Positions 15,673 through 21,140 of a DNA stretch of 21,234 nucleotides are shown here, piece by piece. The stretch covers positions 1 through 21,234 of the forward strand of contig JAUWZM010000046.1 in the NCBI GenBank assembly GCA_030615365.1. Direction: 5' to 3'. Both the position numbers and the translations under genes were made by a program. The notes below the pieces were generated by a model. It was given only the letters and a program-made list of their open reading frames with translations, was not told the origin of the DNA and did no database searches. This stretch comes from Candidatus Aerophobota bacterium. GTDB taxonomy: Bacteria > Aerophobota > Aerophobia > Aerophobales > B3-G15. Numbering within the stretch: the first letter of the stretch is position 1; each line of letters opens with the position of its first letter.

Positions 15673-16320
15673 ATGAAGTCAAGGATATTAACTGAAGATA
15701 TAGTTAACAATTTTTCGAGAATAATTGAATCAGACTGCTCTGAAGAAAAAATTCATCAGTTTCTAAATACGAATAGAGAATTATTAGAATGTTTATATTC
15801 TCCTTTCACAATAATGTATGAGGATTTTGCCAATGCGGGGATCATTTCAAAATTTCCAATAACTCAGGATAGAATACCAGATTTTACTCTTTATTGTATC
15901 CAGAAAGGGTATTCAAATATACGAGATGAGATACTTTTTATTGAATTGAAAAAACCATCTGCACAATTGTATGGGACACATGGAAGGATGTCAAAATCTC
16001 TTAATGATGCTTGGGGAGAGTGCATTGCTAGTCTACATTTAATTGGTATTAATTATCAAGATTTTATTCGTCGGATTGAAAAAATAATTCAGAAAGACAT
16101 TTCGAATATTATTTTTAGGCATTTCCCTATTTTTAAATGTATAATTCTAATTGGTAGAAGATCCCAACTAACAAAGGAAGAAATAGATAGAGTACATGAA
16201 ATAAGTTCAACGACAAGCCAAACGATACGAATAATGACCTATGATAGTTTATTAGAAATTAATATTAATCGACTTAAGGATATTGAGAGAATAGTGGTAA
16301 ATGCAGATAAGGAAAAATAA
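15673..16320 (+). CDS. Shedu-like (DUF4263) PD-(D/E)XK nuclease, cassette 1
   Basis: 215 aa protein resembling the catalytic domain of SduA, the single protein of the Shedu anti-phage system. Likely nuclease residues are D70 in RIPDFTLY and E91-x-K93 in LFIELKKPSAQLYG, the D...ExK pattern; then a helix with NDAWGEC, the family-type CIILIGRRSQLTKEE (156-170) and IMTYDSLLE (187-195), where Shedu proteins typically have IGR and TYDEL. An N-terminal helix-rich part (FLNTNRELLECLY) matches the FL..NP.LL lead-in of the family. It lacks the large N-terminal region of classical SduA, so it is a compact form. GGAGGAATTAT gives a strong start at 15673; an in-frame ATG at 15658 would place the Shine-Dalgarno inside the gene. 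As first cassette it is the one nearest any attI promoter. Role in defence is inferred. Confidence 0.75.
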   Translation: MKSRILTEDIVNNFSRIIESDCSEEKIHQFLNTNRELLECLYSPFTIMYEDFANAGIISKFPITQDRIPDFTLYCIQKGYSNIRDEILFIELKKPSAQLYGTHGRMSKSLNDAWGECIASLHLIGINYQDFIRRIEKIIQKDISNIIFRHFPIFKCIILIGRRSQLTKEEIDRVHEISSTTSQTIRIMTYDSLLEININRLKDIERIVVNADKEK

Positions 16321-16463
16321 GACAATTACCAAACAATTTTATTCATTGTTTGAGGTTCTATTCCTGCATTTACATCAATATCCTTTTATCTATAAATCTA
16401 AAATAACAGGGGCCAAATGAACTCTTCGTCGCTATCGCTCCTCGTCCTTCTTTCAGTCGGAGA

Positions 16464-16548
16464 ACATAACAAGCGGGTATCTGGCTCCGTTTCGCTCCGC
16501 CTAAATCCTCGCTCCGCTCGGACTTCAGATACCCACCGGCCGTTATAT
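16464..16548 (+). other. attC site 1
   Basis: Core-like ACATAAC (16464-16470) and GTTATAT (16542-16548) bound an 85-base imperfect palindrome. Inner arms GGGTATCTG and CAGATACCC pair perfectly after unequal spacers of 4 and 7 bases, as in attC folds; the loop holds short CTCCG-type repeats. A second possible left core, AAATAAC at 16401-16407, lies upstream with GGGGCC able to pair with the right spacer. Confidence 0.8.
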
Positions 16549-16580
16549 GAAATGTGTCTATAACTTTGGAGGAATGAATA

Positions 16581-17060
16581 ATGCCAGAAAGATGGGATAG
16601 CCTTTATGTCGATAGAATAGAATCAACTGGACGGATATTTCTTATGCAACCTCAAGAATATGGGGTTATGTATAAAGGCCAAGCTGAGACTTCCAATAAA
16701 GTCAGAAAATCAATTCCAAGAGAATGTGGTTATATCAAAGGTTGTACTAATGAAAATAAGATACTTATTGCAACAGCTATAGCAACTGCTTTGAATCGAA
16801 AAAATTTGGAATCCTCAAAAGGGTTAATTGTTAGGGGATTTAAAGGCAGAACAGCATTTCCGGGCTTACAAACAGCATTAATAAAAACAAGGAGGGAGAG
16901 TTTAAGGGTTAAAGGATCAACTGGATGGATAGTCTATATATCACCTGCAGAAAGATTCTATTCAATCGTTAATGGAAAATATAAAGGTGAAGAATTAACA
17001 GAACACCAAAGTAAGATGATACATAATTGTATAGATTACATTGAGAATGAATGGGGGTAA
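16581..17060 (+). CDS. Orphan cassette protein, cassette 2
   Basis: 159 aa, not recognised. It is soluble, basic (many Lys/Arg) with four cysteines, without signal peptide or membrane segment. Segments include LYVDRIESTGRIFLMQPQEYG at the start, a middle region IPRECGYIKGCTNENKILIATAIATAL with a likely helix, then GLIVRGFKGRTAFPGLQTALI and a C-terminal GWIVYISPAERFYSIVNGKYKGEEL suggesting alternating strands. The start is firm: TTGGAGGAATGA is well placed before the ATG and the gene fills its cassette, beginning 33 bases after the core site and ending 18 bases before attC 2. Proteins without known relatives are usual in cassette arrays. I propose no function. Confidence 0.8.
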   Translation: MPERWDSLYVDRIESTGRIFLMQPQEYGVMYKGQAETSNKVRKSIPRECGYIKGCTNENKILIATAIATALNRKNLESSKGLIVRGFKGRTAFPGLQTALIKTRRESLRVKGSTGWIVYISPAERFYSIVNGKYKGEELTEHQSKMIHNCIDYIENEWG

Positions 17061-17078
17061 ATTTCATAGGCACACATC

Positions 17079-17173
17079 ATATAACATAGTGTATACGGTT
17101 CGCTCTCTTCGGTCGCTCACTTAAATTGCCTCGCTACGCTCGGCAATTTCGTATGACACCGAAAACGTTAAGT
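17079..17173 (+). other. attC site 2
   Basis: ATATAAC (17079-17085) and GTTAAGT (17167-17173) bound a 95-base palindrome. Arms GTGTATACG and CGTATGACAC pair with one extra base on one side, a known attC feature. The loop contains a separate hairpin AAATTGCC-11 nt-GGCAATTT (17123-17149). Confidence 0.8.
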
Positions 17174-17201
17174 GAAATTGGCTCGAGAATTGGGAATAAA
17201 A

Positions 17202-17996
17202 ATGATTAACAAATTAAAGGAAATATTTGATAAAGATATTACACAACTATTATTTGCAAACAATTGTTATAATAGTGAGGATTTTTTTAGAAGCAGTATA
17301 AATAATGATTTTGCAGGTTGGTATAATAAATCAGATATTTCTAAAAAGTGTAATTTCATTATTGATAAATGTAAATTAAAAAGAAATGATAAATTGCTAG
17401 ATATGGCATGTGGCCATGGAAAGCATTCAGAATATTTTGCTGAACATGGATTAAAAGTAACCGGTATAGACATTTCTGATAAGCTAATCAAGTACCTTGA
17501 AGAAAAATATCCAACAATAAGGTTCTATAAAAAAAGAATGGAAGAAGCTTCATTGGATGATGATTATAACTGCATAGTTATTATTGGCAACAGTTTATCC
17601 TTAATAGATAAGGATAAATGTATGCTAACCTTAAAAAAAATGTACAAAGATTTACAACTAAAATCAAAAGTAGTCATAGAATTGGATAATAAAAAGAAAT
17701 TTATTAATGAAGAGGCAGGCACAAAAACCTGGAATTATTATAATAATAGATGGTTAGTTATATCTGAACATCATTATGATGAAAAGAATAATTTAGAAAA
17801 AACAAGAGACATAGGTATAGATTTTAAGTGTGACTTGATTGATGAAACATTTTTTATAAAAAAGCTTTATGATGAATATGAATTTAAAGAAATTGTCAAT
17901 AATATAGGTTTCAAAAATATTGATGTTTATGGTGATTGGAATGGAAATAATATTAAAGATGATTCTGATCAAATGATATTTATATTTGAGAAGTAA
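17202..17996 (+). CDS. Class I SAM-dependent methyltransferase, cassette 3
   Basis: 264 aa Rossmann-fold methyltransferase. Motif I is LLDMACGHGKHSEYFAEHG (65-83), followed by VTGIDIS (86-92) for ribose contact and an acidic loop KKRMEEASLDDDYNCIVIIGNSLSLID for motifs II/III. The second half fits small-molecule methyltransferases (VVIELDNKKKF, then a strand-rich cap). The substrate is unknown; nothing suggests a DNA methylase (no NPPY/DPPY). The ATG at 17202 is used; an upstream GTG at 17172 lies inside the attC core and would translate the recombination site. The ribosome site is poor (GGGAATAA). The gene is strikingly AT-rich compared with the chromosomal genes and the SDR cassette, a sign of separate origin. 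Confidence 0.85.
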   Translation: MINKLKEIFDKDITQLLFANNCYNSEDFFRSSINNDFAGWYNKSDISKKCNFIIDKCKLKRNDKLLDMACGHGKHSEYFAEHGLKVTGIDISDKLIKYLEEKYPTIRFYKKRMEEASLDDDYNCIVIIGNSLSLIDKDKCMLTLKKMYKDLQLKSKVVIELDNKKKFINEEAGTKTWNYYNNRWLVISEHHYDEKNNLEKTRDIGIDFKCDLIDETFFIKKLYDEYEFKEIVNNIGFKNIDVYGDWNGNNIKDDSDQMIFIFEK

Positions 17997-18011
17997 CATC
18001 GAGCCAACAGC

Positions 18012-18113
18012 ACATAACTCAGCATATAAGCTGCGTCGCTTCGCTCCTTGACCTTCGGTACATTTTCTCTCCCTTCAGTCGAGAAAACGTCTTATATGCT
18101 GAGAACGTTATCT
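18012..18113 (+). other. attC site 3
   Basis: ACATAAC (18012-18018) and GTTATCT (18107-18113) bound a 102-base palindrome. Arms TCAGCATATAAG and CTTATATGCTGA are perfectly complementary over 12 bases with a 0/4-base spacer asymmetry (GAAC unpaired before the right core). One of the clearest sites in the array. Confidence 0.88.
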
Positions 18114-18152
18114 GCAATGGACATTAAGATTTATGAAGGAGGTATATTATAA

Positions 18153-18476
18153 ATGAAGAATAATGTTAGGGTTGATCTTCTTATAAATCCTTTCTGTATG
18201 GTTCATAGAGATGTAGATTTGATCTCAAATATATGCAAAAAACAGAATGTAAATCTGAATATATACAATTTGTGGGACATAAACGATGAAGACATCAATC
18301 TTCTTCCTGAGTACATGGCTAAAATTATCAAGGAATGGCGTGACGGAAGAAGACCTGGAAGTGTATATTGTAACGTTTTTGTCAATAGAGAAAGGATTCC
18401 TCTTAATCGGTGGCCGGATCACTTGAAAAATGTTGAAGAACAAATTATTTCAGCCTTGGTGGTGAATAGCAAATGA
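18153..18476 (+). CDS. Small protein with possible thioredoxin-like fold, cassette 4 first gene
   Basis: 107 aa, intracellular. The start VRVDLLINPFCMVHRDVDLISNICKK looks like a beta strand, a loop with a cysteine after Pro-Phe and a helix, as in thioredoxin-like domains, and NLNIYNLWDINDED would be the next strand. VYCNVFVNRERIPLN could be the later strand pair. There is no second cysteine for a CxxC motif. Its stop codon overlaps the start of the GNAT gene (ATGA), so the two are translationally coupled and probably work together. The YoaP family joins a GNAT domain to a thioredoxin-like domain in one chain, and this pair may be a split version; that is inference. Start supported by GAAGGAGGTATATTAT upstream. 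Confidence 0.65.
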   Translation: MKNNVRVDLLINPFCMVHRDVDLISNICKKQNVNLNIYNLWDINDEDINLLPEYMAKIIKEWRDGRRPGSVYCNVFVNRERIPLNRWPDHLKNVEEQIISALVVNSK

Positions 18477-19000
18477 TTCGTTCAATATCACGAGACGAAA
18501 TTCTAAAAGGTCTTGATCAAGAGTATTATTGTTACATGTTTGGTTTGGAAAACCACCAATACAAGTGTAGTATATGGCAAGAAATCTATGATGAAGTTGG
18601 TGGTATTGGCTTTTTAGCGAGAGATAATAATAAAATAATCGGGCAGATGATATTTATTCCTAAGAAATATGCACGTAAGATCGCACTCTCTACCTCTCCT
18701 GAAAATAAAGATATTGACAAGACAATGGTAATAGGATGTTTGTATGTACTAAGGGATTACGGTAATAAAGGCATTGCCAGCGAAATGATAAGAAAAACTA
18801 TCGATTTTTGTCTGTTACATGGATATAAACGTATAGAAGCTTGTGTTGATCCTCGATGTCCGTCTGAATCAGGAATAAATACATCTTTTTATCCTTTTAG
18901 AAAGTTTGGATTTGTTATTAAAGATGATAGAGAATGTTGGGAGTATAGACCAGAATCAAAAATTTGTATACTTGATTTGCACAAAACAAATGAATCATAA
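18473..19000 (+). CDS. GNAT family N-acetyltransferase, cassette 4 second gene
   Basis: 175 aa. The acetyl-CoA pyrophosphate loop is RDYGNKGIASEMIRKTI (94-110), following the strand MVIGCLYVL; a substrate-side strand FLARDNNKIIGQMIFIPKK (47-65) precedes it, and YKRIEACVDPRCPSES (118-133) plus FYPFRKFGFVIKDDRECWEY (139-158) complete the GNAT fold. The GCLYV...GxGxA pattern is like YoaP-type acetyltransferases. The substrate is unknown; small-molecule or antibiotic acetylation is typical for cassette-borne GNATs. It overlaps the preceding small gene by four bases and shares its cassette, which therefore carries a two-gene operon. Confidence 0.85.
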   Translation: MIRSISRDEILKGLDQEYYCYMFGLENHQYKCSIWQEIYDEVGGIGFLARDNNKIIGQMIFIPKKYARKIALSTSPENKDIDKTMVIGCLYVLRDYGNKGIASEMIRKTIDFCLLHGYKRIEACVDPRCPSESGINTSFYPFRKFGFVIKDDRECWEYRPESKICILDLHKTNES

Positions 19001-19027
19001 AAAAGATATGTCGTGTATGCCTACTGC

Positions 19028-19163
19028 AGCTAACGGGACTCGGGCTTACGCCCTCAGTTAGGCTCGTGGCGAAACGCCACTTCGCCTAACTTCGGGTTTG
19101 CGGCATTGCTAAACGCAATTCGCAAATTGCTTCGCGACTTCGCAAACCCGAGTCCCGTTAGCC
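19028..19163 (+). other. attC site 4 (composite)
   Basis: The best attC fold is 19084-19163: GCCTAAC (19084-19090), arms TCGGGTTTGCG (19092-19102) and CGCAAACCCGA (19141-19151), right core GTTAGCC (19157-19163). Upstream, 19028-19063 begins with AGCTAAC, continues GGGACTCGGG, an equally good partner of the right arm, and ends with GTTAGGC. Between them GTTAGGC...GCCTAAC form a nested hairpin around GTGGCG-AAA-CGCCAC. The site thus holds parts of two attC sites. Confidence 0.8.
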
Positions 19164-19213
19164 GAAATTGGGCATGGAGTATTCAGTTCACGTGAAACTC
19201 GAGGAGGAATAGA

Positions 19214-20032
19214 ATGGACCTGAAAGGCAAGACAGCACTGATTACAGGTTCTTGCGGGGCCGGCATGGGACGAAGCACGGCGCTTCGACTTGTGCGAGAG
19301 GGCGCAAGGATTGTCCTGAATTATGGTACTCATCGCCATGGGGCAGAAGTCCGGGCTCACGCAGATAGAATAGCTGAAGCCATTGGCAAACTTGGTGGCC
19401 AAGCCATTGTGCAAGAGGCAGACACAAGGAACGAGCAGCAGGTTCAAGCCATTGTCGAGGCCGCCTGCAAGGCGTTTGGTCATGTAGATATCCTTGTCAA
19501 CAATGCTGGTGGAGACTGGGACGTTCGCGACTATGCAAACATTAGTCTCGATCACTGGAAGGCAGTACTGTCAGCGGAAGTTGACGGCGCCTTCCTAACG
19601 ATGAAACATGTGGTGCCAGGGATGAGGGAAGGGCAATGGGGCCGCATTATCCACATCGGGCTAGCTGGTGCACTACGAATGACCGGGGTGAACGGTGTAG
19701 CACCAGACTACTGCCTGGGCAAAGCTGTAAGATCGTGGATGACAACGGCATTTGGAGCGCAAGAGCTTGGCAAGCGCGTAACCGTGAATTGTATTGAGCC
19801 CGGGCTGACCGCACACATGAGCTTCGAAGATGCGCTCAAGGCAGCATCGGGTGAGTATTCCTCACTAAGAGTGACAGCTCTCGATCCGGGATCTAGTAAG
19901 CAGCTCTGGTCTGCCGCTTGGCACGAGCGAGAGACACCCACGTGCCATGACATCGCAGAAGCGATAGCCTTTCTGTGTTCTGACGCGGGACGTTTCATTT
20001 CTGGAAATAACATTCAGTTTCCGTTCTTCTAG
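19214..20032 (+). CDS. Short-chain dehydrogenase/reductase with altered active site, cassette 5
   Basis: 272 aa classical-type SDR. The cofactor loop is TGSCGAGMGRS (11-21), a variant of TGxxxGxG; NNAG is at 96-99; the catalytic Tyr and Lys are Y166 and K170 (PDYCLGKA); PG after the next strand (IEPGLTAHMS) and the C-terminal FLCSDAGRFISGNNIQF are typical. The catalytic serine normally found in the strand before the tyrosine (often NISS) is not seen: the segment reads IIHIGLAGAL, with Gly149-Leu150. Activity may be changed or lost. The gene is markedly richer in G+C than its neighbours, indicating another donor. GAGGAGGAATAG precedes the ATG. The substrate is unknown. Confidence 0.88.
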   Translation: MDLKGKTALITGSCGAGMGRSTALRLVREGARIVLNYGTHRHGAEVRAHADRIAEAIGKLGGQAIVQEADTRNEQQVQAIVEAACKAFGHVDILVNNAGGDWDVRDYANISLDHWKAVLSAEVDGAFLTMKHVVPGMREGQWGRIIHIGLAGALRMTGVNGVAPDYCLGKAVRSWMTTAFGAQELGKRVTVNCIEPGLTAHMSFEDALKAASGEYSSLRVTALDPGSSKQLWSAAWHERETPTCHDIAEAIAFLCSDAGRFISGNNIQFPFF

Positions 20033-20056
20033 TTGGCGGTGACCATGCTCAACATC

Positions 20057-20140
20057 GGTTAACACGCGCTTTGCGGCTCACTCGCCTACGGCGAGTTCGC
20101 GTAAGTGCTTTGCACTTCGCAAAGCGCGGGAACGTTATAT
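20057..20140 (+). other. attC site 5
   Basis: GGTTAAC (20057-20063) and GTTATAT (20134-20140) bound an 84-base palindrome. Arms GCGCTTTGCG and CGCAAAGCGC are perfect over 10 bases, with spacers of 2 and 6 bases. The loop has GGCTCACTCGCCTACGGCGAGT, itself able to fold (ACTCGCC/GGCGAGT). Confidence 0.82.
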
Positions 20141-20173
20141 GAAATATTGCCTTCGTGAAGGAGGAGAGTGATT

Positions 20174-20764
20174 ATGAAATTCAGAGAAGTATATCACAGT
20201 TCAAAGGTACAGGGGCTTAGGCAAATTATTCCACAAAAAAATATTCATAGAGGAGATCGTGTATGTATATATGCTGCTTGGGATATAGTTATGTCTGTTG
20301 TTTCTCTGGTAGATATAGGCTGTGTTTTTTTTTGTACCGTGGGCCGAGATAGTGAAACAGGAAAACCATTTATCTGTGAGAGATTCAAAGGAGCATTTGA
20401 TTTGAGATATGGTAATGTCAAAGGTTCGATTTACGTATTGCCTGGCGAAGAATTTATCGAAGATAAAACTAAAGAACGAGAAGAAGTAGTGTGTGAAGTA
20501 ACAGTAATTCCATTACGAGAAATACGGATTGATAATGTAAAAAAGCATTTGCTCCAATTAGTTGAAGAAAACGAGTTGATAGTTAAGTATTATCCAAAAA
20601 GGATCGCTGGAATCCCGGAGGATGATGAAGACCTTGTCCATCGCGCAGTTAGTTTGATTAAACAAAAAATTCGCCCAGTGGATGAAGTTCTGGGACGGAT
20701 TAAAAAGTATCATCCAAACCTGCTTGATAGAGTGTTACAAGCCATAGAGAAAGGTAAGTACTAA
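20174..20764 (+). CDS. Orphan cassette protein, possible ADP-ribosyltransferase-like fold, cassette 6
   Basis: 196 aa, soluble. The opening YHSSKVQGLRQIIPQKNIHRGDRVCIYAAWD recalls the YHGS...GL..I.P...H....VYAT lead-in of small ART-like/KptA-like hypothetical proteins, where the histidine and a later tyrosine line the NAD site. Next comes GCVFFCTVGRDSETGKPFICERFKGAFDLRY, then GSIYVLPGEEF (a possible acidic active-site segment) and a helical C-terminal third. I cannot assign a function; the ART-like idea is a fold guess from the first 35 residues. AAGGAGGAGAG precedes the ATG at 20174, which is preferred to an in-frame GTG at 20168 that overlaps the Shine-Dalgarno. Confidence 0.72.
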   Translation: MKFREVYHSSKVQGLRQIIPQKNIHRGDRVCIYAAWDIVMSVVSLVDIGCVFFCTVGRDSETGKPFICERFKGAFDLRYGNVKGSIYVLPGEEFIEDKTKEREEVVCEVTVIPLREIRIDNVKKHLLQLVEENELIVKYYPKRIAGIPEDDEDLVHRAVSLIKQKIRPVDEVLGRIKKYHPNLLDRVLQAIEKGKY

Positions 20765-20789
20765 GCCTGTGTCTATCGGGCAATACTTC

Positions 20790-20860
20790 ATATAACAGCG
20801 TGTTTGAGACGCTTTGCTAAATTGTCTAATGGCAACTTCGCATAGCCGCAAACGTTAGAT
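20790..20860 (+). other. attC site 6 (degenerate)
   Basis: ATATAAC (20790-20796) and GTTAGAT (20854-20860) bound 71 bases. GTTTG pairs with CAAAC next to the right core, and GCTTTGC with GCATAGC at one mismatch, with unequal bulges between. Weaker than the other five sites, but core sites, position after a stop codon and the GAAATT that follows all agree. Confidence 0.65.
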
Positions 20861-20892
20861 GAAATTCGGCTCGGCGATATTGAGGAGATAAA
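20854..20892 (+). other. Leader of interrupted cassette 7
   Basis: After core GTTAGAT the sequence continues GAAATTCGGCTCG, as in other cassettes, then TTGAGGAGATAAA, a clear Shine-Dalgarno site where an ATG would be expected within a few bases. No start codon follows; instead the structured RNA begins. I infer that an element was inserted between ribosome site and start codon. In ISC elements the DNA abutting the left end supplies the guide, which here would be this leader. Confidence 0.5.
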
Positions 20893-20895
20893 GCT

Positions 20896-21140
20896 GTCAA
20901 CTACCACCACCTAAAGGTGGTGGCTTGCAACACAGCAAGCCTGGTTGACTAGGGAGCATTAAAAAAATGCAGCAGTTAAGAGAGAGAAATACATACACAC
21001 CTACGGTTATTCCGCACGATCGTAGCAACTGTGGTCTGCTATTAAACAGTTCTGAGGGTAGGAGGAGTGCGGCAGACTTAAAAACCTCCCTTAACAACCC
21101 CGATGCGGCTCTAACTGCGAAAGGACACGCAGGGCAGAAC
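20896..21140 (+). ncRNA. Omega RNA (HEARO-type) upstream of iscB
   Basis: Position and folding fit the guide RNA encoded ahead of iscB. GTCAAC (20896-20901) pairs with GTTGAC (20944-20949), closing a junction that holds CCACCACC-TAAA-GGTGGTGG (20904-20923) and GCTTG-CAACACAG-CAAGC (20923-20940). Downstream, CTACG pairs with CGTAG (21001-21005/21021-21025), or alternatively CCGCAC with GTGCGG (21012-21017/21067-21072); AACTG with CAGTT (21027-21031/21047-21051); CTGCG with CGCAG (21115-21119/21128-21132). The ends are approximate. Seen: the complementarity; known: HEARO/omega RNAs precede iscB; inferred: identity as omega RNA. Confidence 0.68.

Noticed and set aside
16330..16352. Rho-independent terminator after the Shedu-like gene
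   Set aside because: CAAACAAT/ATTGTTTG forms a hairpin, but it is AT-rich and has no following T run.
17172..17201. GTG start for the methyltransferase gene
   Set aside because: It would translate the attC core site; the ATG at 17202 lies just inside the cassette.
19109..19555. 148-aa minus-strand frame over attC 4 and the SDR start
   Set aside because: It overlaps the attC and the SDR gene, has no family features, and reflects the high GC of that region.
20897..21097. 66-aa minus-strand frame in the IscB/omega RNA region
   Set aside because: Antisense to the structured RNA and the IscB frame; no ribosome site and no recognisable motif.
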